Shown here in pieces: positions 1 to 9,600 of a stretch of DNA of 64,000 nt (positions are counted from its first letter, which is position 1; each line of letters begins with the position of its first letter). Location of the stretch: positions 79,103 through 143,102 of the forward strand of contig NZ_LRAC01000100.1 in NCBI RefSeq assembly GCF_001517085.1, in the 5' to 3' direction. The position numbers were made by a program, and so were the translations under genes. The stretch is from Paenibacillus sp. DMB5 (lineage in GTDB: Bacteria > Bacillota > Bacilli > Paenibacillales > Paenibacillaceae). Under the pieces are notes generated by a model. It did no database searches. It was given only the letters and a program-made list of their open reading frames with translations, and was not told the origin of the DNA.

Positions 1-3000
1 GTTAATGCCCAGTGCCTGCAGAGCTTTGACTGTGTTCTCGGCGCTGGTCTTGTAATCCTTGAAGGCGATGTTGTCGCCCGGTGAGGATAGGCCTACAGTA
101 TCTTCAGTGGTGAGGCCGAAGATCCCGACTTTTTCACCATAAACTTCTTTAATAACGGATGGATAGATATGGCCGTTCTCTACCGGAGTAGCAGAATCTG
201 AACCGCCAACCTTGTTAACGAAAATATCCTTCAGCTCATTTTCCTTCGTAGTGAAGTCGATATTGGAGCTGATGAAAGGGAACTTCGCTTTGTCGATGAA
301 GGCTCTGAGTGTCGGCAGGCCTTTATCAAACTCATGGTTCCCGAAGATCATGGCATCGTAGCCGATGTAGTTCATGAACTCCAGGTCAGCCAGTCCTTCA
401 AACTTGGTGAAGTACAGGGTGCCGGAGAATACATCCCCTGCATCGAGCAGGATGGAGTTGCCGGTGCGTTCCTGCTTGATTGCTGTCATCCGTTTAACGA
501 CTGTTTCCAGATGGCTGTGCGTGTCGTTCGTGTGCAGTACTCTCAGGGAGAAGTCTGCATTCAGATCGAGCTGTGCCAGAACCGGATCATGGTCGGAGAC
601 TCTTCCGCGTGATTCCGGGAAGTCGGCATTGAGGTGCACGACATCAATCTCGGCGGAGGCTGTAAGATTTTTGCTTACCAGCAGGTGGTCAAGCACCTGG
701 GAGTTTCCGTCATAGGTATAAGTGTAACGTTCATTCAGCGGCAGCTTGTCAATCAGGTTATCGAGCTCTTTGCCTTTTAGAATCGTTGCCGTCTGAGTGA
801 ACTGGAAATCGTTAAGGTCACCAAGCGCGACGATGTTCGCAGAAGGGTTGGCTGTCAGAACTTCTTTGACAAAACCGTTCACCACTGCAGCTATTTTGTG
901 ACGCTGGACCTCACTGGAAAGCACCGGCGGCTGCACGTTTCCGAATGGACCATTATCGCCGGATTTGGAGTTGAAATGGTTGGCGATGACGATCACTTTT
1001 TCACCATTAAATTCAAACTGGGCCGCAAGCGGCTTACGCGAGCTGGCAAAAGCAGCAGTATTATTCGGGTCGATTCTTCCCGGATTGTAGGTAAGCTCAT
1101 CAGCGGCTGCATCGTAGCCGACAGCCTGGGTTGCAGAGCCCTTTTGACCATTGATGCTGTCAGACAGCTTGACTCTCGCTGCATTGTAAAGGAAGCCGAC
1201 ACGGATATTTCCGCCCGGTGCTCCGCCGTCTGCATTATTAACCGGAGCAATATCAACGTATGTGTACGCCGGGCCTCCAGCTGCCTGTATCGCCTGAATC
1301 AGCTCGGCTGCACTGGCCTCAACGTTACCGTTATCGCCTTCGCCGTCGCTGTCCTGCATTTCAACAACGCTGATGATATCCGGTTTTTTCATATTTAGAG
1401 TGATGGACTCGGCCAGCTTCTGAATCTTTGCTGCTCCAACTCCAGGGAAGTAGTTCTCAATGTTGTAGGAAGCAATCAGCAGCTTGTCCTCATCGACAGT
1501 AATCGTTGAAGTTTCCTGCTTGAAGGTGCTTGGTGTAATGCCTGGAAGGCTTCCGTTGTCTGGGATAACCTTGTAATTGCCGTTGTTGTAGCCGATCACA
1601 CCTGTAACATTACCGTTAAACTTGTCACCTGTACCTACTTGCTGTCCGGGATCGCCGTAAGCGACCAGGAGGCGCTGGGGATTAAGGTTATCTGATCCCT
1701 TCAGGACAAGTCCTCCGGCAGATGTAATTACATCCTGGGTTGTATTTTCTACTCTTACAGGAATGTTGTAAACCATTGAATTACCGCCGCCACTTGTCCA
1801 GTAAGGGCTGATAATGGTCGGGGTTGGCAGGGTAACCCGCATGCCTTCAAGGGATTCGTAGAAATCTGCAGCATCTTCAGAAGGCTGGAAAAGAGTCAGA
1901 CCATCGTTGTCGATGATGGAGTCCGGAATAATCCGTCCGCCTTTGCCCAGCACTACAGCTGCAGGCAGTTCTACATTCTTGGCAATCGTCTTAATCGAGC
2001 TGAGTGTAATCTGGGTGGAAGTCAGATTGCTGCTGCTTCCTTCATTGTACTCGGACACAAGACCCGTAACGGCCACATGATCCCCGATAGCGGGCTTCAG
2101 GCTGGCGTTGGTGCTGTATACGAAAATCCCTTCCGAGGTGTTGATGTTATTGTCAGGCTTAGGATCATGGATGAAAAAGCCTTTATAATTGCCGTTGGCA
2201 AACGTATATCCAAGCTCCGTAACGATACCTTCCACATCCGTAACCGTTTGTCCGACAAAGCTGGAGGTATGGGATTCGCCCTGAATATCATGGATACGCG
2301 GCTGTTCTGAAGCTTTGTATTCAAACGTATAGACCTTGCTGGTCTGGCCGCCCAACACAGCAACTGCCTTAATCACAATGTCTTTGCCGACAGTGATGGG
2401 TGCTGAATAGAGCGGGCTTGAAGCTGTCGGCGTAGTGCCATCAGTGGTGTAGTGTACTGCTGCTCCGGCAGTAGGACTGGAAAGAGTGACTTGTCCGCCG
2501 GTGATGATTGGACCCGCACCCGGGCTGGCAATGACGGAGAACAGCTCCTCTACCAGACTTTCTGCACCCAGCGGAATGAACTGATAAGTCGAGTTGAATT
2601 GCTCAATTACACCTGTAATCTGGTCAAAATGTTTACCTGCCGCCAGCTGGGAGAGACCGGAGTAAATAGTGAATGTCTGATTGCCCTGGCTGGCAATGAC
2701 AGTGCTTCCGTCTTTACTGTTGATGGTTACATCCTTGAGCGTGACGAGCTGAGCTTCATGAGCTTCGCCGTTAGCGGATGAAAGATCAGCAGCGGTGATC
2801 AGCTTGGGAGCCGGAACGCCTGCGTTCTCGGCAGTCACCTTGTAAGTAAGGCCGGTAACTGTCTTAAGCTCCTGCAGGTTACTATAGATATCCATTGCGC
2901 CTTGAACCTCTACACGGTCACCAACCTGTGCAAAAGCCGGGAACCCGTAGAGCACAATTGCTGCTGTGTTATCCTGAATGTACGTTTTCGCACCGTCGAT

Positions 3001-3966
3001 ACGGGTTACAACGCCTTCAGTCCATACATTGTCGCCTTTTTCCGCAGGTCTGACAGCGGCGATACTCTGTTTTGTCAGGATAGAATAGTCAAAAGTCGAT
3101 ACCGTGCTGTATACCTCATCCGAGACAGAGGCATATGCCTTAATTGTAGTCGGCGCGTTCAGCTGGATAGGTCCGCTGTACGGGGTGTATGCGGCTGAGG
3201 CGCCGTCTATGTAAACTGTTGCATAGACTGTTGCGCCTACTGTAGCTGTGTTAAGGATAATTGCTGTGCCTTGCGGCCAGGCACCCGATGCCGGTGAAGC
3301 GGTTACGGCTTCTACAGCTTGCTTGATGCCGTAGCTGCTGTTGCGCGGGTCGGGAGTTTGGACTACAAAGTCGTTAGCGTTGTTGTCCGTGTCCAGGCCG
3401 CGGCTGTCAGCCGGAGCGTTGTCGGCAGCTTGCCGGATAGCGGCAAGTACTGCGCTAGTCGGTTCAGTAGGACCGCTGCCCTCATATGCAGTAGATGCAC
3501 CAAAACCTACCATATCAACGCTTACACCTGCGCTGTTAACGAGGTCAACTTTACCGCCGGCAGCGCCCAGGGCTAAAGAGCCTGTTGCATCCGGAGTGGG
3601 GAGTTCCTTGGTACCGCCGGTTCCTGCTGCCTGTTGGATCAGGAAGTAGCCGTTAGCGGGAATTGTTCCCTTCAAGTCGGTGATGTTTTTCGTTGTAGCA
3701 AGATCGCCGCTCGCGCTGGCACTTGCATAACGCACCTTCCAGTTGTCGAGGCTCACCGCCTTGTCAGTAGGATTATATAATTCAATAAAATCGTTCTTGA
3801 GTTCAGCGCCACTGTTGCCTCCGCCGCCATAAACCTGTGAGATTACAATATTACTGTTATCTGTTGCTGCCTGTGCAACTTGTCCGGCAGGGACTACGAT
3901 GCCAATCAGCATCAGCATTGCCAGTCCTGCGGACAGCCATTTCTGCATCCTGTGAGAAATAACCAT
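1..3966 (-). CDS. Secreted multidomain nuclease / 5'-nucleotidase (C-terminus outside window)
   Basis: The minus-strand frame is open from an ATG at 3966 to the window edge (1322 codons visible). Residues 1-34 form a signal peptide ending near VAQAA. A lamin-tail-like domain follows (about 38-150, ISQVYGGGGN start), then OB-fold-like segments of the YhcR type and a chitobiase-like segment near 500-555 (HYTTDGTTP). An endonuclease/exonuclease/phosphatase domain spans about 810-1135 (NHFNSKSGD, LGDLND, SDHDPV). A UshA-like metallophosphatase starts near 1143 (LHTNDTHSHL, GNHEFDKG). The domain order suggests an extracellular enzyme that degrades DNA/RNA and then dephosphorylates nucleotides for phosphate or nucleoside scavenging. 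Domain calls are from motifs I read; boundaries are approximate. Confidence 0.85.
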   Translation of the reverse strand, partial: MVISHRMQKWLSAGLAMLMLIGIVVPAGQVAQAATDNSNIVISQVYGGGGNSGAELKNDFIELYNPTDKAVSLDNWKVRYASASASGDLATTKNITDLKGTIPANGYFLIQQAAGTGGTKELPTPDATGSLALGAAGGKVDLVNSAGVSVDMVGFGASTAYEGSGPTEPTSAVLAAIRQAADNAPADSRGLDTDNNANDFVVQTPDPRNSSYGIKQAVEAVTASPASGAWPQGTAIILNTATVGATVYATVYIDGASAAYTPYSGPIQLNAPTTIKAYASVSDEVYSTVSTFDYSILTKQSIAAVRPAEKGDNVWTEGVVTRIDGAKTYIQDNTAAIVLYGFPAFAQVGDRVEVQGAMDIYSNLQELKTVTGLTYKVTAENAGVPAPKLITAADLSSANGEAHEAQLVTLKDVTINSKDGSTVIASQGNQTFTIYSGLSQLAAGKHFDQITGVIEQFNSTYQFIPLGAESLVEELFSVIASPGAGPIITGGQVTLSSPTAGAAVHYTTDGTTPTASSPLYSAPITVGKDIVIKAVAVLGGQTSKVYTFEYKASEQPRIHDIQGESHTSSFVGQTVTDVEGIVTELGYTFANGNYKGFFIHDPKPDNNINTSEGIFVYSTNASLKPAIGDHVAVTGLVSEYNEGSSSNLTSTQITLSSIKTIAKNVELPAAVVLGKGGRIIPDSIIDNDGLTLFQPSEDAADFYESLEGMRVTLPTPTIISPYWTSGGGNSMVYNIPVRVENTTQDVITSAGGLVLKGSDNLNPQRLLVAYGDPGQQVGTGDKFNGNVTGVIGYNNGNYKVIPDNGSLPGITPSTFKQETSTITVDEDKLLIASYNIENYFPGVGAAKIQKLAESITLNMKKPDIISVVEMQDSDGEGDNGNVEASAAELIQAIQAAGGPAYTYVDIAPVNNADGGAPGGNIRVGFLYNAARVKLSDSINGQKGSATQAVGYDAAADELTYNPGRIDPNNTAAFASSRKPLAAQFEFNGEKVIVIANHFNSKSGDNGPFGNVQPPVLSSEVQRHKIAAVVNGFVKEVLTANPSANIVALGDLNDFQFTQTATILKGKELDNLIDKLPLNERYTYTYDGNSQVLDHLLVSKNLTASAEIDVVHLNADFPESRGRVSDHDPVLAQLDLNADFSLRVLHTNDTHSHLETVVKRMTAIKQERTGNSILLDAGDVFSGTLYFTKFEGLADLEFMNYIGYDAMIFGNHEFDKGLPTLRAFIDKAKFPFISSNIDFTTKENELKDIFVNKVGGSDSATPVENGHIYPSVIKEVYGEKVGIFGLTTEDTVGLSSPGDNIAFKDYKTSAENTVKALQALGIN

Positions 3967-4433
3967 TATTCTAAACCCACTTCCTCTCAAACTATGATTT
4001 ACAACCTAGTAAGTGTAACATCTGTTTGTAAAATGAAAGGTTGTCTCACATGAATATATATTAATTTTATATTAAATAAAATTAAAATTAAGAAAGTTTA
4101 TATAGAATGCACAAAATCATAGAGAAATGTAGTGGAAATCTATGAATGATCAGCTGTTTTCTGTACTAATTTAAAATGAAGCCAGTAATTGTGTGAAAGT
4201 AATGTTATGTATACGTAAAATATATAAAGCAGCATGTGATGTTTGTTTGGCCTTTGTGTTTAGGGGACGATCGAACATTCCGCTCCGGGCTCGGTGGCTG
4301 GGCCGGATAACTGTATTATGTACAGCTAAAAGCATGAGAAATCTGCTTCGGCATCAAAGTGCAGCTAAATTAAGAAGTGAAGGGGGCACAGGTTTTTTAA
4401 ATGTACAAAGTGCAGTTATGTCTGCTAAAGGGG
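3967..4433. other. Intergenic region, AT-rich
   Basis: No convincing gene. The first 150 bases are AT-rich and lie upstream of the secreted nuclease, so they should hold its promoter, but I cannot pick out one clear -35/-10 pair. A 99-codon plus-strand reading frame at 4193-4492 lacks a ribosome binding site and recognisable composition. Confidence 0.5.
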
Positions 4434-4478
4434 AAAAGCAGCAGGGTAGCGTAATATGGAACGCTCTCTGCTGCTTTT
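4434..4478 (-). terminator. Terminator after serS
   Basis: Two-part hairpin: an 11-bp arm (AAAAGCAGCAG/CTGCTGCTTTT) and an inner 5-bp arm (AGCGT/ACGCT) around an 8-base loop. It lies 74 bp beyond the serS stop and is followed on the minus strand by a pyrimidine-rich tract. Confidence 0.7.
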
Positions 4479-4551
4479 GTATGGGTAACTGAAGGTATTG
4501 TGCTGTGTGCCAGAGCGGCTATAAGCCAGCTTATAACGCTGCTACAAGCTG

Positions 4552-5838
4552 CTACACCTGAGGTGCTTCCAGCCGTTCCAGCCCGTTCATATATTTCCGC
4601 AATGCCACCGGAATATAGATCGACCCGTCCTCCTGTTGGTGGTTCTCCAGCAGCGGGATCAATATACGCGGTGTAGCTACGGCAGTGTTATTCAGCGTAT
4701 GGCAGTATTGCAGGCGGCCGTGCTCATCGCGGTAGCGGATGTTCGAGCGCCGGGCCTGGAAGTCATGCAGGTTCGAGGCCGAGTGGGTCTCGCCGAAGGC
4801 ATCCCGGCTGGGCATCCAGGTCTCCACATCGTATTGCTTGTGCGTCTTGAGCGCCATGTCACCGCTGCAGACCGCGACGATACGGTAAGGCAGCTCCAGC
4901 AGCTGCAGAATATGCTCGGCGTTGGCTAGAATCTCCTGAAGCATCTGCTCCGAAACCTCCGGTTCGTTTCGGCAGAATACAACCTGCTCAATCTTCGAGA
5001 ACTGATGAACCCGATACAGGCCGCGCACATCGCGTCCAGCCGAACCGACCTCGCGGCGGAAGCAGGTTGACATACCGGCCAGCCGCATGGGCTCGTCAAG
5101 CTCCACGGTCTCATCGCTGTACAGCGAGACCAGCGATACCTCTGAGGTGCCGGCCAGCCAGCGGTTTTCGCCGTTCAGCTCATAGGTCTGATCCCGGCCG
5201 CCGGGGAAAAACCCGGTTCGCTCCAGCGCCTCCGGACGGACAATAACCGGCACATCCATCGCCGTGAAGCCGCGCCCGGTCAGTACATCCAGGGCCAGCC
5301 GCTGCACGGCGAGATGGAGATCGAGCCCCGCGCCTTTCAGCACATAGCTGCGCGGACCGCCGGCTTTGACGCCGCGCGGAATGTCGAGGATGCCGTGCAG
5401 CTCGCCCAGCTCTACATGATCGCGCGGGGCGAAGCCGAACTCCGGCAGCGTTCCGCTGCGGCGCAGCTCCACATTCTCGCTGTCGTCCTTGCCGATCGGC
5501 GTGTCGGCCGATACGGGATTGGGGACGAGCAGCTGCAGTTCACCGCAGCGGCGCTCGGCCTCCGCCAGGTCCGCTTCCAGTGTTCCGAGCAGGCTATTAA
5601 TCGCCCGAACCTGCTCCTTGATCTGCTCACCGGCAGCATGCTCGCCCCGGCGCAGCAGCTGTTCGATCTCCTTGGTCAGCGTGTTGCGCTCCGCACGGTG
5701 CTGCTCGGTATCACGGCGCAGCACACGCCGCTTGTCGTCCCATTCCAGCAATTCATCCAGCGCGAGATCGACTCTTTTCCAAAGTGCCGTATTTCTCACA
5801 AGCTCTTGATTTTCCCTGATCCAGTTCATGTCCAGCAT
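4552..5838 (-). CDS. serS: Seryl-tRNA synthetase, atypical (second-copy type)
   Basis: 428 residues. It charges tRNA-Ser with serine in the cytoplasm. The N-terminal coiled-coil tRNA-binding arm covers about residues 30-100. The class II core follows with motif 2 CFRREVGSAGRDVRG and motif 3 near the end (HTLNNTAVATPR, then ENHQQEDGS). It departs from the usual Bacillus form: TSEVS replaces TAEVP, GETHSASNLHDFQARR replaces the usual EISSCSNFxxFQARR, and HTLNNTA replaces HTLNGSG. These look closer to organelle-type SerRS, so this may be a second, inducible copy; that is inference. Transcription is controlled by the adjacent T-box. The start ATG at 5838 follows an AAAGGAGCG ribosome binding site. 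Confidence 0.9.
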   Translation of the reverse strand: MLDMNWIRENQELVRNTALWKRVDLALDELLEWDDKRRVLRRDTEQHRAERNTLTKEIEQLLRRGEHAAGEQIKEQVRAINSLLGTLEADLAEAERRCGELQLLVPNPVSADTPIGKDDSENVELRRSGTLPEFGFAPRDHVELGELHGILDIPRGVKAGGPRSYVLKGAGLDLHLAVQRLALDVLTGRGFTAMDVPVIVRPEALERTGFFPGGRDQTYELNGENRWLAGTSEVSLVSLYSDETVELDEPMRLAGMSTCFRREVGSAGRDVRGLYRVHQFSKIEQVVFCRNEPEVSEQMLQEILANAEHILQLLELPYRIVAVCSGDMALKTHKQYDVETWMPSRDAFGETHSASNLHDFQARRSNIRYRDEHGRLQYCHTLNNTAVATPRILIPLLENHQQEDGSIYIPVALRKYMNGLERLEAPQV

Positions 5839-5869
5839 ACCGCATTCGCTCCTTTTGTCTTAAAAAAAT

Positions 5870-6090
5870 ACAAAAAACGCCCTCATCCATGGGACGAGGA
5901 GCGTCAGCTCGCGGTGCCACCCAGGTTGACCGAACTTGCGGAAATACAGGCTTGCAGGAGGTTCGGTCCTCTTTGGTCTTCGCGGTAACGGGCGAAACCC
6001 GGTAAACTTAGGGAACAAGGAAACTGCTCCGGTCGCAGACGCCTCACGGTTGGATGCCGGTCATTGGCAGGATTGCAATATAGGTTTGCC
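5870..6090 (-). promoter_or_regulatory. T-box leader of serS
   Basis: On the minus strand the leader carries the conserved CCGTTA element and then the antiterminator T-box GGGTGGCACCGCG. A terminator hairpin (ACGCTCCTC... GAGGGCGT at 5873-5904 followed by TTTTTT) precedes the gene. Uncharged tRNA binding is expected to favour the antiterminator. The tRNA should be Ser from the downstream gene; I could not fix the specifier codon by eye. Confidence 0.9.
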
Positions 6091-6094
6091 GCTC

Positions 6095-6123
6095 ATTATA
6101 TCCCAGAAAACAGGCACACGCAA
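6095..6123 (-). promoter_or_regulatory. serS promoter
   Basis: Minus-strand -35 TTGCGT (6118-6123), 17-bp spacer, -10 TATAAT (6095-6100). Transcription would begin near 6088, just ahead of the T-box leader. Confidence 0.7.
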
Positions 6124-6166
6124 GCGATAGGATGAAAAACGGGCTTTTTGAAGCGTACTTTGAGGT

Positions 6167-6196
6167 TTGACAATATTCCGTCCTTTTTGATAGGAT
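6167..6196 (+). promoter_or_regulatory. Promoter of the SsuE-like gene
   Basis: -35 TTGACA (6167-6172), 18-bp spacer, -10 TAGGAT (6191-6196). It diverges from the serS promoter 45 bp away. Confidence 0.6.
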
Positions 6197-6272
6197 TATT
6201 AATAATTTAAAGTATTTTAGACCGCGCTGAGCGGCATATATTCTTATAAACCATAGCGGAAGAGGTGCAGAT

Positions 6273-6824
6273 GTGGCCAAAATAGTTGTAATTAACGGAA
6301 CGCCTTCCCTGGTATCGCGGATTAACGCGGTCATTGAATATGCAGAGGCGGATCTGCGCAGGCGCGGTTTTGAAGTGGAACGGATTAATGTTGCCGAGCT
6401 TCCGGCAGAGGACCTGATTCATACGAAGTTCGAGAGTGAAGCCATTGTCAAAGCCAACGGGCTCGTAGCCGAAGCGGATGCCGTTATTGTTGTCAGTCCG
6501 GTATATAAAGCTTCCTACACAGGTGTGCTAAAAACCTTTCTTGATCTGGTCCCGCAAAAAGGCCTGGCCGGCAAAATCGCACTCCCGCTCTTTATGGGCG
6601 GCAGCCTTGCGCATCTGCTGGCGATTGACTATGCGCTCAAGCCTGTACTGTCGGTATTGGGTGCCCGCCATATTCTGGGCGGCGTCTATGCTGTTGATTC
6701 CCAGGCGGTGCGCAACGACCAGGGTGTCGTCGAGCTGGCCGACGAGCTCAAGCTGCGCCTCAACAGTGTGCTTGAAGAGCTGGCTGAAGAGACTGCGGCG
6801 AAGGCTGCGCGTAAAACCGTTTAG
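6273..6824 (+). CDS. NADPH-dependent FMN reductase, SsuE-like
   Basis: 183 residues, flavodoxin-like fold. The segments SPVYKASYTGVLKTFLDLVP and MGGSLAHLLAIDYALKPVLS match the flavin-binding and dimerisation parts of SsuE-type FMN reductases, which supply reduced FMN to two-component monooxygenases such as alkanesulfonate monooxygenase. No sulfonate genes are adjacent, so the partner enzyme is unknown. The start is GTG at 6273, seven bases after GGAAGAGGTG. The ATG two bases earlier is out of frame and stops after four codons. The gene stands alone between its own promoter and a strong terminator. Confidence 0.85.
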   Translation: MAKIVVINGTPSLVSRINAVIEYAEADLRRRGFEVERINVAELPAEDLIHTKFESEAIVKANGLVAEADAVIVVSPVYKASYTGVLKTFLDLVPQKGLAGKIALPLFMGGSLAHLLAIDYALKPVLSVLGARHILGGVYAVDSQAVRNDQGVVELADELKLRLNSVLEELAEETAAKAARKTV

Positions 6825-6860
6825 TTATTGAAGCTGCTGAGATACAGCTGCTGCTACAGC

Positions 6861-6905
6861 AAAGCCCCGCACTGCCGGAAATCCGGCGGTACGGGGCTTT
6901 TGAGC
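6861..6905 (+). terminator. Terminator after SsuE-like gene
   Basis: AAAGCCCCG pairs with CGGGGCTTT, with an inner GCCGGA/TCCGGC stem, followed by TTTTGAGCTTTTT. It may work in both directions and also ends nrdDG on the other strand. Confidence 0.85.
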
Positions 6906-7025
6906 TTTTTGTATGTGTACAAAATACAACAGAGTGCTTATCCTGCCAGCAAAATGCTGCGGCCAAAGTGAGAAGATTAACCTTCCCAAGCTCCGGTTTG
7001 AATAGGGATCAGCCTCTTATGAAGC

Positions 7026-7541
7026 TTACAGCACTGCTGGCTGCCAATGTACAACCTCGCTGCCCGCAAGGCTGGCCGGGATATCAATGATCCGCTGGTT
7101 GCTGCTGCCCCGGTAAGGGAGCGTGGTGTCCTTAAGCTCTTCGACGAAGCGGCCGTCGATGACAACCTGGCACATGGCCAGCAGGTTCCACTCCGGTGAG
7201 CCGGGGGCAGCGGTGAGCTCCTCATAGGTGTAGCCGGTATAAATCCATACCGGGAAGTCGGGCAGCACGGTCCGGAGCTCACGGAGAAAGCCGCAGGCCT
7301 CATCAGCCGAGAAAAAAGGATCGCCGCCCGCCAGTGTCAATCCGTCCAGCAGCGGGTTGGCAGCCATTTCGGCAATAATCTCATGCTGCCGCTCCAGTGT
7401 GAACGGTTCGCCAAAATTGAAGTTCCAGGTCTTCGGGTTGAAGCAGCCCGGGCAGCGGTGACGGCAGCCGCTTAAGAAAATGACCGCCCGCATGCCTTCT
7501 CCTTCATTAATAGACTCCGGGTAGTAGCCGCAGATATTCAT
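7026..7541 (-). CDS. nrdG: Anaerobic ribonucleotide reductase activating protein
   Basis: 171 residues, a radical-SAM activase. The cysteine motif CRHRCPGC (near residues 26-33) binds the 4Fe-4S cluster that cleaves S-adenosylmethionine. GGDPFF is the SAM-binding GGE-like motif. It generates the glycyl radical on NrdD. Its ATG overlaps the nrdD stop by four bases (ATGA), so the two genes are translationally coupled and share the riboswitch-controlled transcript. Confidence 0.95.
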   Translation of the reverse strand: MNICGYYPESINEGEGMRAVIFLSGCRHRCPGCFNPKTWNFNFGEPFTLERQHEIIAEMAANPLLDGLTLAGGDPFFSADEACGFLRELRTVLPDFPVWIYTGYTYEELTAAPGSPEWNLLAMCQVVIDGRFVEELKDTTLPYRGSSNQRIIDIPASLAGSEVVHWQPAVL

Positions 7542-9523
7542 AGGTGCTTGATGCGGTCTCTCACTTCAGCCTGCTTGGCGGCATTGAAGCGGGTCTGGTA
7601 ATCGCCGGTCAGATATCCGGTTACCCGGCGCAGCCGGCGGATATGGGTGTCATGCTCATGGGCACCGCAGGACGGGCAGTTGGTGCCGATTACCCCTTCA
7701 TAGCCGCAGCCGGAGCAGCGGTCAATCGGGTGGTTGATGCTGAAATAGCTGATTTGCTGCTCCAGCGCGTATTTGATGATTTTGACAAAAGCCGCCGGGT
7801 TGCTCCGTGCATTCCCGTTCAGCTCCACATAGGAGATGGCACCGGCGTTGCAGTATTCATGGAACGGGGCTTCCAGACTGATCTTCTGGGCTGCGCCAAG
7901 CTCATGGTATACAGGGATATGGAACGAGTTCGTATAGTATTCACGGTCCGTTACGCCCGGGATAGAGCCGAGTACCTTGCGGTCCACCTTCGTGAACTTG
8001 CCGGACAGGCCTTCAGCCGGTGTAGCAAACAGTGTAATGTTCAGATCCAGCTCTTCGCTCTTGCGGTCGCAGTATTCACGCATGTGACGGACGATGGCCA
8101 GCGCTTTGGCATGAACCTCCATGTCCTCACCGTGATGCTTGCCATACATCGCCTTCATGCATTCTGCCATCCCAATGAAGCCGATGGACAGGCTGCCGTG
8201 CTTCAGCAGGTCACCGACGAGCTCGTCAGGACCGAGTGCCTCGCCGCCTTCCCACACACCCTCACGCATCATGAAATCGGAGGCTTTGGCCTTCTGGGCA
8301 GCCTGGATGCGGAAACGGTGCAGCAGGCCCTCCAGCGCAATGTCCATATAGTGGTTAAGGTCATCGTAAAAGCCTTCTTCATCAGCAGCCAGTCGGCGTC
8401 CGGTAATCGTGCCGTGGGCCAGCCCGAGGCGGACCAGGTTCAGTGTGTTAAAGGACAGGTTGCCCTTGCCGGAGCAGTGATTGCGTCCAAAACGGTCACC
8501 GAGCACCCGCGTGCGGCAGCCCATGGTTGCGAATTCTGTATCCGGATCAGCCGGATCATAGTACTGCAGATTGAGCGGTGCATCCAGGTTGGCGAAGTTC
8601 GGATACAGTCTGCGGGCCGAGCATTCTGCCGCCTTCAGGAACAGCTCATAGTTCGGATCACCCTGCTGCTGGTTAACGCCCTGCTTGCATTTGAATATCT
8701 GGATCGGGAACACCGGTGTTTCACCGCTGCCCAGCCCGTTCATCGTTGCGGTCAGCAGGGAGCTGATAACCAATTGGCCTTCCGGTGAAGTGCAGGTGCC
8801 GTAGTTGATGCTGGTAAAAGGAATCTGTCCGCCCGAGCGGCTGGACATCGTATTCAGGTTGTGGATCATGCTCTCTGCAGCCTGCAGCGTTTCGATCTCG
8901 GTCTCTTTCTGTGCGAAACGGAAGGAGCGCGGATACTGCTCAGCCAGATCACTGCGGCTCATCGTGATGTCTCCGGCGATTTCGCTTGCCTCACCTTCCT
9001 CAAAGTAGCCAAGACCCTTACGGAACAGCTTGGCGAAGGATTTGGTCACATATGGCGCGAGGTCGAAGTCGATTTTGTTGGCGGATACGCCGCCGTACTG
9101 GGCATTCTGCTGGGACTGGAAGATAATCGCCACCAGCGACATTGCCGTCATAATCGAGTTAGGAGGACGGACGCTGCCGTTGCCGGTGTTAAAGCCCTCG
9201 CGCAGCAGGCGCTCGAACGGAATGAAGATGCAGTTGGTTGTTCCGATAGCGTATTGGTCCAGGTCATGGACATAAACGACATTATCGAGCGTTGCCTGTA
9301 CGAGCTGCGGCGGCATGGTGAAATTGCGGGCATACCATTTGGAATATTCACTGCCGAATTTACTCATTTTGCCGGAAAAGCTTTCTCCGTTCAGGTTCGC
9401 ATTCTCACGCAGCAGATCCAGATCGGCGCTGTCGATAATGTCCCGGCCTAAATGTATTAATTCATTCAGAAGAACCTCCTGTGCAGCTTGTCCGCTATTG
9501 TGCCGTTTCTCCAGCAGCGTCAT
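7538..9523 (-). CDS. nrdD: Anaerobic (class III) ribonucleoside-triphosphate reductase
   Basis: 661 residues. It reduces ribonucleoside triphosphates to deoxyribonucleotides without oxygen. The C-terminal glycyl-radical motif RRVTGYLTGD lies near residue 632, and a four-cysteine zinc site (CSGCGYEG...NCPSCG) sits just before it. The N-terminus goes almost directly into the catalytic core (GKMSKFGSEYSKWYARN). I see no N-terminal ATP-cone, which E. coli NrdD has, so allosteric activity control may be absent or different. It is first in the nrdDG operon and preceded by a cobalamin riboswitch, a terminator and NrdR boxes. Confidence 0.95.
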   Translation of the reverse strand: MTLLEKRHNSGQAAQEVLLNELIHLGRDIIDSADLDLLRENANLNGESFSGKMSKFGSEYSKWYARNFTMPPQLVQATLDNVVYVHDLDQYAIGTTNCIFIPFERLLREGFNTGNGSVRPPNSIMTAMSLVAIIFQSQQNAQYGGVSANKIDFDLAPYVTKSFAKLFRKGLGYFEEGEASEIAGDITMSRSDLAEQYPRSFRFAQKETEIETLQAAESMIHNLNTMSSRSGGQIPFTSINYGTCTSPEGQLVISSLLTATMNGLGSGETPVFPIQIFKCKQGVNQQQGDPNYELFLKAAECSARRLYPNFANLDAPLNLQYYDPADPDTEFATMGCRTRVLGDRFGRNHCSGKGNLSFNTLNLVRLGLAHGTITGRRLAADEEGFYDDLNHYMDIALEGLLHRFRIQAAQKAKASDFMMREGVWEGGEALGPDELVGDLLKHGSLSIGFIGMAECMKAMYGKHHGEDMEVHAKALAIVRHMREYCDRKSEELDLNITLFATPAEGLSGKFTKVDRKVLGSIPGVTDREYYTNSFHIPVYHELGAAQKISLEAPFHEYCNAGAISYVELNGNARSNPAAFVKIIKYALEQQISYFSINHPIDRCSGCGYEGVIGTNCPSCGAHEHDTHIRRLRRVTGYLTGDYQTRFNAAKQAEVRDRIKHL

Positions 9524-9600
9524 ATGTAACTCTCTCCTCTCGGTATAGTGGTCCGTTAAATCTATTTAATCCTCAATATGTAGTCTGTCTGAGCCCAGTA

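Noticed and set aside
4193..4492. 99-codon plus-strand reading frame
   Set aside because: No ribosome binding site, overlaps the serS terminator, odd composition (many Arg/Cys/Met); not a protein-like sequence.
7544..8788. 414-codon frame opposite nrdD
   Set aside because: Shadow of the well-supported nrdD gene; no start signal and no domain.
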